Shown piece by piece: positions 5,761 to 11,822 of a DNA stretch of 11,822 bases. The stretch spans positions 1 to 11,822 of the forward strand of contig JAJLLM010000091.1 in NCBI GenBank assembly GCA_033837965.1. The letters are read 5' to 3'. The DNA is from Pseudazoarcus pumilus_A. Lineage in GTDB: Bacteria > Pseudomonadota > Gammaproteobacteria > Burkholderiales > Rhodocyclaceae. A program made the position numbers and the translations under genes. The stretch's first letter is position 1. Each line of letters opens with the position of its first letter. The notes beneath the pieces are model-generated. The model was not told where the DNA came from. It worked only from the letters and a program-made list of their open reading frames with translations, and made no database searches.

Positions 5761-6516
5761 GTGATCAGCTACGAATACCCACTGAGCGAACGCATTCGCA
5801 CATTGCTGCGACTGGAAGACCTGTACGCCCGGCTTGCGTACTTCTGCCGCAGTGACGGTCCGCATGAACATCATGTCGCGCTGCTGACGCTGTTTGACGT
5901 GCTGGAAGTGGCCGGCCGTACCGAGCTCAAGGTCGACCTCATGCAGGAACTGGAGCGTCAGCGCCAGATCCTGATGGCCTTCCGCAACAACCCGGAAATC
6001 TCCGAACAGGCGCTGGATGGCGCGCTGTACGAAATCGAACAGGCATCTTCCTCGCTGCTTGCCATGGCCGGCAAGGTCGGCCAGTACCTGCGGGAGAACG
6101 AGTGGCTGATGGCGATTCGCAGCCGCGCGGCGATTCCCGGTGGCGTGTGCCAGTTCGACCTGCCGTCCTACCATTACTGGCTGAGCCGCGACGCCGCCGC
6201 TCGCCGGCATGATCTGACCACCTGGATCACGCCCATGCTGCCGATCCGCGAAGGCCTCACCATCGTCCTGCGACTGCTGCGTGCGAGCGGCCACACCGAA
6301 TCCCTGGTGGCACGCCACGGCTGCCATCAACTCACCATGACCGGCCGCACGGCGCAGCTGGTGCGCGTGAACATCGAGGGCGGCGGTCAGGTCGTGCCGG
6401 AAATCAGCGCCAACAAGTTTGCGCTGAATATCCGCTTCCTGTGCCCGGAAACCCTCGCTCGTCCGCGCCCGACCGAGCGCGACGTGCACTTCGGCCTGAC
6501 CTTCTGCAGCATCTGA
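5761..6516 (+). CDS. zapD: Cell division protein ZapD (Z-ring associated)
   Basis: ZapD is a cytoplasmic protein that cross-links FtsZ filaments and stabilises the Z ring. The product is 251 residues, close to the 247 of the E. coli protein. It begins ISYEYPLSERIRTLLRLEDL, the family's highly recognisable N-terminus, and continues with the helical domain. The C-terminal beta-rich half includes GGVCQFDLPSYHYWL and NKFALNIRF. The start is GTG 5761, because the family's N-terminal motif begins right there; the open frame upstream extends back into coaE and is not part of the gene. The Shine-Dalgarno is poor. yacG begins one base after its stop, and the coaE-zapD-yacG order is common in betaproteobacteria. 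Confidence 0.95.
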   Translation: MISYEYPLSERIRTLLRLEDLYARLAYFCRSDGPHEHHVALLTLFDVLEVAGRTELKVDLMQELERQRQILMAFRNNPEISEQALDGALYEIEQASSSLLAMAGKVGQYLRENEWLMAIRSRAAIPGGVCQFDLPSYHYWLSRDAAARRHDLTTWITPMLPIREGLTIVLRLLRASGHTESLVARHGCHQLTMTGRTAQLVRVNIEGGGQVVPEISANKFALNIRFLCPETLARPRPTERDVHFGLTFCSI

Positions 6517-6517
6517 C

Positions 6518-6715
6518 ATGTCCGACAAGAAAGTACTGACGGTGAAGTGCCCGCAATGCGGCACGCCGGTGAAATGGGAAAAAGCCAGCACCTGGCGTCC
6601 GTTCTGCTCGCAACGCTGCCGCCAACTGGACCTCGGTGCCTGGGCCTCCGAGGAATACCGGGTGGCAGCGGATGCGCCCCCCGACGACGATCAGCAGGCC
6701 CCGCGCGACAACTGA
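6518..6715 (+). CDS. yacG: DNA gyrase inhibitor YacG, small zinc protein
   Basis: YacG binds the GyrB subunit and inhibits gyrase. The 65-residue protein has a single zinc-binding site of four cysteines: CPQC (C11, C14) and CSQRC (C30, C34), in the family pattern C-x2-C-x15-C-x3-C. The surrounding TPVKWEKASTWRPFCS is also characteristic. A short acidic, disordered tail follows. Its start lies one base after the zapD stop, so the two are cotranscribed. The last 25 bases overlap the 3' end of the convergent Nudix-ThiE gene. Confidence 0.95.
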   Translation: MSDKKVLTVKCPQCGTPVKWEKASTWRPFCSQRCRQLDLGAWASEEYRVAADAPPDDDQQAPRDN

Positions 6716-7650
6716 GGCCCCCACGCGGAACGGATGCTGGCGACACCGTGTGCACCATGTCCGCGCGCCTCTTCCGCATCTTCCGCCGACAGGCCACCCA
6801 GTCCGAGCACGGGCATCGGCAGATCGCGCGTCAGGGCTGCAAAACGCTGCCAGCCGATTCCAGTTGCACCGGGATGCGTCAGGGTCGGTCGCACCGGCCC
6901 GAGCAAGGCGTAGTCGAGCCCCAGTTCGGCGCAGCGCTCAAGCTCCTCACGGGTATGGCATGAAGCGCCGACCCATTCGAACTCCGGCCGGCTGACGGTC
7001 TGCGCAAGCTCGGCACTGCGCAGGTGCAGCCCGCTCGCGTTGGCCTCACGTGCGATGCCCCCGGCCCCGTTCACCACCACGATCGCACCATGCTCGCGCG
7101 CCCGCGCAAGGGTTTCGCGCACGAAGGGCAGCAAGGTTTCGGCCGACATGCTCCCCTCGCGGATCTGGATCAGACGCAGTCCGCTGGCGAGTGCCGCATC
7201 GATTCGGCGCAACTGCTCCTCGACCCCGATCTCCAGCGCATGCGTGATGCCCATGAAACTCGGCAGACGCAGCGCCTTCATCACCGGCCCGTTGGCAGGC
7301 AGCATGGGACCGACCTCGCAGGCGTCGGCGAACTGCCACGACAGGGCGTCATGCACGTGATCGTTGATGTCGCCCTCCCACTGCGTGACGCGGAAGAAAC
7401 GCAGCGTCACGCAGGCATGCTCGTAATCGTGCCTACGCACGATCCACGGCTGCAATGCCCGCACCCGGATACCGAGTTCCTCGTCGAGCTCCCGGATCAG
7501 TGCAGCGGCCGCATCCTCGCCCGCTTCGACCTTGCCGCCGGGGAACTCCCAGTAACCGGGATAGAAGGTGCCGGGCGCCCGCCGCCCGAGGAGGAACGCC
7601 CCATCGCCGCGGACGATGACGCCCGCGGCCACTTCCACGCGCTTGGTCAC
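6691..7650 (-). CDS. Nudix hydrolase fused to a ThiE-like domain
   Basis: The N-terminal half (1-130) is a MutT-type Nudix hydrolase with a complete Nudix box, G39 to I61 (GKVEAGE...REL.EELGI), likely cleaving oxidised or non-canonical nucleoside triphosphates. The C-terminal half (about 135-315) has the TIM-barrel pattern of thiamine phosphate synthase: IQIRE (161-165), GLHL (207-210), GPVRPT (251-256) and LGGL (284-287). The ThiE half looks catalytically degenerate: the canonical 'LND' metal-binding segment reads VVNGAGG, and the lysine of 'QLREK' is absent. Such fusions are a known family in proteobacteria, and the role of the second domain is unclear. GTG 7650 is chosen as the start because it lies four bases after the ATPase stop and directly before the first Nudix strand. 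Length is 319 residues. Confidence 0.9.
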   Translation of the reverse strand: MTKRVEVAAGVIVRGDGAFLLGRRAPGTFYPGYWEFPGGKVEAGEDAAAALIRELDEELGIRVRALQPWIVRRHDYEHACVTLRFFRVTQWEGDINDHVHDALSWQFADACEVGPMLPANGPVMKALRLPSFMGITHALEIGVEEQLRRIDAALASGLRLIQIREGSMSAETLLPFVRETLARAREHGAIVVVNGAGGIAREANASGLHLRSAELAQTVSRPEFEWVGASCHTREELERCAELGLDYALLGPVRPTLTHPGATGIGWQRFAALTRDLPMPVLGLGGLSAEDAEEARGHGAHGVASIRSAWGPQLSRGAC

Positions 7651-7654
7651 GGTC

Positions 7655-8521
7655 TTACACCAGGCCGGCGCGACCGGCGTAGTCGCGTGCGAACTGGGTC
7701 GCCACACGCCCCGAACGCGAACCGCGCTGCAACGCCCATTGCAGGGCCTCCGCTCGCGCGCCTTCGATGGCCTTGCGATCGAGGCCGTAGGCCTTGAGCC
7801 AGTAGCCAACGATCGTCAGGTACTCGTCCTGCGAGAACGGATAGAAGGAAATCCACATGCCGAAGCGCTCGGACAGCGAGACCTTCTCCTCGATCGCCTC
7901 GCCCGGATGGATTTCGCCGCCGACGTGGCGGGTCTGCTGGTTCTCATCGTGATACTCCGGCATCAGGTGACGCCGGTTCGACGTGGCGTAGATCAGCACG
8001 TTGTCCGGCAGCGCCGACACGGAGCCGTCGAGCACGCTCTTGAGCGCCTTGTAGCCGGGCTCGGCGTCCTCGAAGGACATGTCGTCGCAGAACACGATGA
8101 AACGCTCCGGACGATGCTGCACCATCTCGATCAGATCGGGCAGATCGATCAGGTCATCCTTGTCGATCTCGATCAGGCGCAGGCCCTTCTTCGAATAGGC
8201 ATTGAGCAGCGCCTTCACCAGCGAGGACTTGCCGGTACCGCGCGCACCGGTCAGCAGAACGTTGTTGGCATAGCGCCCCTCGACGAACTGACGGGTGTTC
8301 AGCTCGATGCGCTCCTTCTGATCGTCGATGTCGCACAGATCCTTGAGACGAATGGGATGCGGCCGGGTCACCGGCTGCAGCCAGGTACGCCCCTCCCGTC
8401 GGCGCCAGCGGAACGCCACAGCAGACTTCCAGTCGGGCTCCTGCGCACTGGCCGGCAGCATGCGTTCGACCCGCTCCAGCAGTTGCTCGGCGCGGGTCAG
8501 GAAACTTGCGAGTTCATTCAT
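7655..8521 (-). CDS. DUF815-family AAA+ ATPase of unknown role
   Basis: A 288-residue cytoplasmic P-loop ATPase of the DUF815 type. Walker A is GARGTGKSS (92-100), Walker B FIVFCDD (141-147), and sensor 1 IYATSNRRH (177-185). An RFG near 219-221 may supply an arginine finger, and GSRSGR (267-272) fits sensor 2. The N-terminal 60 residues are helical with a heptad-like start. The physiological role of the family is not established. ATG 8521 is preferred because it aligns with the usual short N-terminus; ATG 8533 is four codons upstream with AGG immediately next to it. Either start overlaps the 3' end of the microprotein gene, so translation is probably coupled. The gene is often next to yacG and the Nudix gene in betaproteobacteria. 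Confidence 0.88.
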   Translation of the reverse strand: MNELASFLTRAEQLLERVERMLPASAQEPDWKSAVAFRWRRREGRTWLQPVTRPHPIRLKDLCDIDDQKERIELNTRQFVEGRYANNVLLTGARGTGKSSLVKALLNAYSKKGLRLIEIDKDDLIDLPDLIEMVQHRPERFIVFCDDMSFEDAEPGYKALKSVLDGSVSALPDNVLIYATSNRRHLMPEYHDENQQTRHVGGEIHPGEAIEEKVSLSERFGMWISFYPFSQDEYLTIVGYWLKAYGLDRKAIEGARAEALQWALQRGSRSGRVATQFARDYAGRAGLV

Positions 8522-8630
8522 TGGTGTCTTCATCCTGTTGCTTGTTCTTGCGTCGGCCGGGCAGCGTGAACCACACGATGAGCAGCAGCAGAATCAAGGC
8601 AATCGCCGCTTCCAGAAGAATCACCCACAT
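8514..8630 (-). CDS. 38-residue single-pass membrane microprotein
   Basis: A short frame runs from ATG 8630 to TGA 8516-8514 on the minus strand. A very strong Shine-Dalgarno, GAGGGAG (8642-8636), lies five bases before the ATG. Residues 3-22 form one hydrophobic segment rich in Ile and Leu. A basic stretch PGRRKNKQQ follows, then an acidic end DEDTNE, so the positive-inside rule predicts a cytoplasmic C-terminus. Its last codons overlap the ATPase start (ATGAATGA), so it is the first gene of the ATPase-Nudix operon. I do not recognise a family. The combination of ribosome site, membrane segment and coupling supports a real gene; it could tether the ATPase to the membrane, which is inference. 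Confidence 0.72.
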   Translation of the reverse strand: MWVILLEAAIALILLLLIVWFTLPGRRKNKQQDEDTNE

Positions 8631-8659
8631 GTTCGCTCCCTCGGGCACCGGGTGGCCCG

Positions 8660-8665
8660 TATACT
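8660..8665 (+). promoter_or_regulatory. Possible -10 element for mltA
   Basis: TATACT matches the -10 hexamer at five of six bases and lies in the 72-base divergent gap between the microprotein gene and mltA. Initiation would fall near 8672, which excludes the in-frame ATG at 8670 as the mltA start and leaves about 30 bases of leader before ATG 8703. No -35 match is visible. The GTATAC core is self-complementary, so it reads similarly on the other strand. Confidence 0.3.
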
Positions 8666-8702
8666 GTCCATGCGCAATTTGCCGAGTTTACCCGAAGCCC
8701 AC

Positions 8703-9899
8703 ATGAATCCTTTCCTTCTGCGCACGCTGTTGTCCTCCGCGCTGCTGCTCGCAGCGACGTCCGCTACCGCCAACCAATGCCCGGCCCCGCCGGTCTGTCC
8801 GGTCTGTCCGGTGTGCCCTTCTGCCGATCCGACGCCGGTACCCGCTGCCAAACCGCTGCAAGCCGGGGCCTGGTCCGAGCTGCCCGGCTGGTCATCCGAC
8901 CGTCACGCCGAAGTGTGGCCGGCCCTGCTGCGCAGCTGCTCGGTGCTGGGCCGACGTGCAGGCTGGGGGGAGGTGTGCGACGCCGCCAATGAACTGGGCC
9001 AGTCGCCGTCCAACCGACGGGTGCGCAACTTCCTCGAAAAACACTTCACACCCTGGCGCGCGGTCAACCCCGACAGTTCGCGCGAAGGCATGGTCACCGG
9101 TTACTACGAGCCGGTGATCACCGGCAGCCGCACGCCGTCGGCGCAACACCGCTGGCCGGTGCATGCGCCCCCCGCGGACATGATCTCGGTCGATCTCGCC
9201 GGACAGCAACCCGATCTGCGCCACATGCGTCTGCGCGGCCGCCTCGTCGGCAACCGCCTGGTTCCGTACTGGACGCGCGGCGAGATCGCCGCGATGGGCG
9301 AAGCCTTCCCGGCCAGGGTGCTGTTCTGGGCATCGGACGCAATCGACCTGTTCTTCCTGCAGGTACAGGGTTCCGGTCAGATGGAACTGGATGACGGTTC
9401 GCGCGTGCGCATCGGCTATGCCGACCAGAACGGCCATCCCTATGCCTCCATCGGACGCTGGCTGGTCGAGCGCGGCGAACTTGAGCTGGACAAGGCTTCG
9501 ATGCAGGGCATCCGGCAATGGGCCCAGGACAACCCGCAGCGGCTCAATGAACTGCTCCACGCCAACCCCAGCTATGTCTTCTTCCGCGAACTGCCGCCGA
9601 ACAACGACGGGCCGGTGGGTGCGCTGGGGGTTCCGCTCACGGCCGGGCGCAGCATCGCATCAGATCCGCGCTTCATCCCGCTGGGGGCGCCGGTCTTCCT
9701 CGACACCACGCATCCGCTGTCGGATCGCCCGTTGCAGCGGGTGATGATGGCGCAGGACACCGGCAGTGCCATCCGCGGTGCGGTGCGCGCCGACTTCTAC
9801 TGGGGTACCGGCCGCGAGGCCGGCGAACAGGCCGGACGCATGCGCCAGCAAGGCCGCATGTGGGTCTTGCTGCCGAAGGGCATGCAGCCGGAACAGTAA
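8703..9899 (+). CDS. mltA: Membrane-bound lytic murein transglycosylase A homologue
   Basis: MltA cleaves the glycan strands of peptidoglycan, forming 1,6-anhydromuropeptides, in the periplasm. The 398-residue product has a signal peptide (hydrophobic 3-19) with a likely signal peptidase I site after ATA (residue 23). The E. coli enzyme is a lipoprotein; here the first cysteine, C26, is not in a lipobox. Next comes a cysteine-proline repeat, CPAPPVCPVCPVC (26-38), then the MltA domain with GYYEP (133-137) and VQGSG. The C-terminal 3D domain contains MAQDTGSAIRG; D352 aligns with the catalytic aspartate of E. coli MltA. The end, GRMWVLLPK, is typical. The ATG at 8703 gives a proper signal peptide. 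It is divergent from the microprotein operon and convergent with dsbC. Confidence 0.93.
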   Translation: MNPFLLRTLLSSALLLAATSATANQCPAPPVCPVCPVCPSADPTPVPAAKPLQAGAWSELPGWSSDRHAEVWPALLRSCSVLGRRAGWGEVCDAANELGQSPSNRRVRNFLEKHFTPWRAVNPDSSREGMVTGYYEPVITGSRTPSAQHRWPVHAPPADMISVDLAGQQPDLRHMRLRGRLVGNRLVPYWTRGEIAAMGEAFPARVLFWASDAIDLFFLQVQGSGQMELDDGSRVRIGYADQNGHPYASIGRWLVERGELELDKASMQGIRQWAQDNPQRLNELLHANPSYVFFRELPPNNDGPVGALGVPLTAGRSIASDPRFIPLGAPVFLDTTHPLSDRPLQRVMMAQDTGSAIRGAVRADFYWGTGREAGEQAGRMRQQGRMWVLLPKGMQPEQ

Positions 9900-9905
9900 A
9901 GGCGG

Positions 9906-9930
9906 GAATGGCCGACAGAACCGGCCATTC
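9906..9930. terminator. Convergent hairpin between mltA and dsbC
   Basis: GAATGGCCG (9906-9914) and CGGCCATTC (9922-9930) pair perfectly over nine bases around a 7-base loop. The stem occupies most of the 34-base gap between the two convergent stop codons and could end both transcripts. The T tracts after the stem are weak on both strands (CTTACTTCTTC on +, CCGCCTTTACTG on -), so its efficiency is uncertain. Confidence 0.6.
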
Positions 9931-9933
9931 GGC

Positions 9934-10650
9934 TTACTTCTTCACGTCGGAGAAGACGGCCTCAAGCTGAGGCCCGCGCAGATACCCGCCGACACGGCGA
10001 CCGTCCGCAAAGAACAGGGTCGGCGTGCCCTGGATGCGCAGCTTGCGGCCCAGCGCGACGTTGGCATCGACCGCGGCGACATCGCACTTCGCAGAGGGCG
10101 GCGTCTTGTTGTCGAGAATCCATTCGTTCCAGGCCTTGGCCCGATCACTCGCACACCAGATGTTGTGCGATTTGGTGACCGAGTCCGGACCAAGCAAGGG
10201 GTAGAGGAAGGTATACACCGTGATGTTGTCCATCAGCGCCAGTTCTGCGCCCAGGCGCTTGCAGTAACCGCAGTTCGGATCCTCGAAGGTGGCGACAACA
10301 CGGGAACCGTCACCGCGTACCTGCTTGATGGCGTTCTTGAGCGGCAGGATGGAGAAATCGATGGCCGACAGTTCATTACGACGCTCGTCGGTGACATCCA
10401 CCCGACGCGCCGTGTCGATGATGCGCCCGTCGATGATGAAGCCCACCTTCTCGTCGGTGTAAAGCAACTCACCGCTGTTGAGCAGCACCTCGTACATTCC
10501 GGCATACGGCGTCTTGCGCACGGACTCCACGGCCGAATCGCCGATGAAGGCGTTCATCGCCTTCTTCACCGCCTCTTCATTGGCCTGCGCCACGCTCGCG
10601 CCAAGCACCAGGGTCGCGCACAGCGCGGTACGCAACTTGTTGATCAACAT
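9934..10650 (-). CDS. dsbC: Thiol:disulfide interchange protein DsbC
   Basis: DsbC is a periplasmic homodimeric isomerase that reshuffles wrong disulfides and is kept reduced by DsbD. The 238-residue precursor has a signal peptide ending at AQA (21-23). An N-terminal dimerisation domain follows (about 24-85). The thioredoxin domain holds the active site DPNCGYCKRL (C127, C130) and the cis-proline loop GTPT (P210). C166 and C189 correspond to the second, structural disulfide of E. coli DsbC. ATG 10650 is supported by GGAG six bases upstream (complement of 10657-10660) and by the signal peptide; a longer in-frame extension into the upstream gene is unlikely. It follows the hydroxylase gene after 13 bases, so the two form an operon. 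Confidence 0.95.
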   Translation of the reverse strand: MLINKLRTALCATLVLGASVAQANEEAVKKAMNAFIGDSAVESVRKTPYAGMYEVLLNSGELLYTDEKVGFIIDGRIIDTARRVDVTDERRNELSAIDFSILPLKNAIKQVRGDGSRVVATFEDPNCGYCKRLGAELALMDNITVYTFLYPLLGPDSVTKSHNIWCASDRAKAWNEWILDNKTPPSAKCDVAAVDANVALGRKLRIQGTPTLFFADGRRVGGYLRGPQLEAVFSDVKK

Positions 10651-10663
10651 GCAGTTCTCCGTT

Positions 10664-11822
10664 TCAGAATTTGCCGCTTGTCGCGTAACGGACAAGGGCG
10701 TTGTTTAGGACCGGCAGGCGCGCGGTAAGGTTCATGCCGTGGTTGCGCACGCTGCGCACCAGCGGGTGATCGGCGTTGAACAGGCGGTTGAGGGCATGCG
10801 TGACAGCCTGCATCAGAGCCGGCTCTTCGGCGCGCGCCCGGGCGTAGCCCCGCAGCACGGAAAGCTCGCCGGGGTCACGCCATGCCGGCAGGCTGTTCAG
10901 GCGCTCTGCCAGTTCGGCGGCATCACTGAACCCCAGATTGATGCCGTGGCCCGAGAGCGGATGAATGGCATGCGCCGCATCACCGATCAGGGCCACACGG
11001 GCACGCACGGTTTCCCGCACGCGCAGCAGGCGCAGTGGAAAGGCGGCAGCAGCACCCTCTGCCTGCATCTGCCCCAGTTCGGCCGCACCGGCCTCGCTGA
11101 CCCGCCGCGCGAAGGCGGCCGGATCAAGTTCCAGCAAGGCCTGCGCGTGCGTTTCGGGGGTGGACCAGACGATGGACACGCGATTGCCCGGCAGCGGCAG
11201 CCAGGCCAGCACGCCGTCATCGCGAAACCATTGCCGTGCAATGCCGCGATGAGGCCTTTCACAGCGCAGATTGGCCACCACGCCCAGTTCACCATAGGGC
11301 GAAAGCGCGGCTGAAACTCCCACCTGTTCGCGCACCCAGGAATTTGCGCCGTCAGCCGCGATGACCAGCCTGGCACGCAGCCGGTGACCGTCCGCCAGGC
11401 GCAGCACCGCCGCATCTGCCTCCATCTCGAGCGACGCAGGCACTGCCGGACAGAGCAGTTCGACGTTGTGCTGGCGCCGCAGCGATTCCCACAACTCCAG
11501 GTGCATCAGCGAGGACTCGACGATCCAGGCCAGCTCCGGCAAGCCGGCGTCATAGGCGGAGAAATCGAGAGCACCGCCGGCATCACCGCGAATGGCCATG
11601 CCGTCGACGGCATGTACGCGGCTCAGGTCGAGGTGATTCCACACACCGATACGTTCGAGAAAGGCCTGACTCGCCGGACTAACCGCATACACGCGCTGAT
11701 CCCAGCCCTGCGGACGCACAGGCGGACGGGCTTCCACCAGCGCCACGCGATGATGACTGCCACGCAAGGCCACGGCCAGACTGGCCCCTGCGAGCCCACC
11801 CCCAACGATCAGAACGTCACAA
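10664..11822 (-). CDS. UbiH/UbiF-family FAD-dependent hydroxylase (5' end cut off)
   Basis: This is a flavoprotein monooxygenase most likely acting in aerobic ubiquinone ring hydroxylation. The frame runs off the right edge. The first visible residues, CDVLIVGGGLAGASLA, are the N-terminal dinucleotide-binding GxGxxG, so only a few codons are missing. Further on come the WDQRVYAVSP segment, the second FAD motif VIAADGANSWVR, and the third FAD motif GDAAHAIHPLSGHGINLG. The third motif has His where many UbiH/UbiF proteins have Gln ('AGQG'). Which ring position it hydroxylates cannot be decided from sequence by eye, so I give no symbol. Its stop lies 13 bases before the dsbC start and that gap holds the dsbC ribosome site. 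Confidence 0.9.
   Translation of the reverse strand, partial: CDVLIVGGGLAGASLAVALRGSHHRVALVEARPPVRPQGWDQRVYAVSPASQAFLERIGVWNHLDLSRVHAVDGMAIRGDAGGALDFSAYDAGLPELAWIVESSLMHLELWESLRRQHNVELLCPAVPASLEMEADAAVLRLADGHRLRARLVIAADGANSWVREQVGVSAALSPYGELGVVANLRCERPHRGIARQWFRDDGVLAWLPLPGNRVSIVWSTPETHAQALLELDPAAFARRVSEAGAAELGQMQAEGAAAAFPLRLLRVRETVRARVALIGDAAHAIHPLSGHGINLGFSDAAELAERLNSLPAWRDPGELSVLRGYARARAEEPALMQAVTHALNRLFNADHPLVRSVRNHGMNLTARLPVLNNALVRYATSGKF

Noticed and set aside
7024..7797. Plus-strand open frame of 257 codons opposite the Nudix-ThiE gene
   Set aside because: The minus-strand frame carries a complete Nudix box and ThiE pattern; the plus-strand product has no recognisable structure.
8328..8702. 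Extension of mltA upstream to 8328
   Set aside because: It would overlap the microprotein and ATPase genes on the other strand and bury the signal peptide. The likely -10 element at 8660 also lies inside it.
1..11822. CRISPR arrays, tRNA or rRNA genes, insertion sequences, phage or toxin-antitoxin modules
   Set aside because: No regular direct repeats, no tRNA-like cloverleaf, no transposase or integrase motifs, and no terminal inverted repeats were seen on either strand.

Overview
The window is a GC-rich, densely packed stretch of housekeeping chromosome from a betaproteobacterium. The Rhodocyclales (Thauera/Azoarcus-like) are my best guess from protein flavour and gene order; this is recognition from memory, not a database match. 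I see no tRNA, rRNA, insertion sequence, phage gene, CRISPR array or attachment site. No gap between genes exceeds about 90 bases, and no block has a composition that suggests recent transfer.

Layout, left to right. (1) The last 42 codons of an unidentified upstream gene. (2) The nitrogen-control pair ntrB-ntrC on the + strand. A good sigma-54 promoter match lies just before ntrB, and two dyads resembling NtrC boxes lie at or inside ntrC. (3) A + strand cluster birA-coaX-SPOR protein-coaE, joined by 4-base ATGA overlaps at birA/coaX and SPOR/coaE. A strong hairpin and a possible promoter separate it from ntrC. (4) zapD-yacG on the + strand, with a possible extended -10 promoter. (5) Convergent to yacG, a - strand group in transcription order: a 38-codon membrane microprotein, a DUF815-type AAA+ ATPase and a Nudix-ThiE fusion. 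(6) Divergent from that group, mltA on the + strand. (7) Convergent to mltA across a perfect hairpin, a - strand pair of a UbiH/UbiF-type FAD hydroxylase (running off the right edge) and dsbC.

Functionally, ntrBC senses nitrogen status and drives sigma-54 promoters. The birA cluster pairs the first enzyme (CoaX) and last enzyme (CoaE) of coenzyme A synthesis with biotin-protein ligase, so three cofactor genes relevant to acyl-CoA carboxylation sit together. The SPOR protein, ZapD and MltA concern the division septum and peptidoglycan. YacG inhibits gyrase. DsbC repairs periplasmic disulfides, and the hydroxylase most likely serves ubiquinone synthesis.

I find no convincing new multi-gene system. 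The observations most worth checking are the apparent nitrogen autoregulatory signals around ntrBC, the overlapping microprotein-ATPase pair, a cysteine-repeat segment at the start of mature MltA, a degenerate ThiE half in the Nudix fusion, and a possible leaderless start of the SPOR gene.
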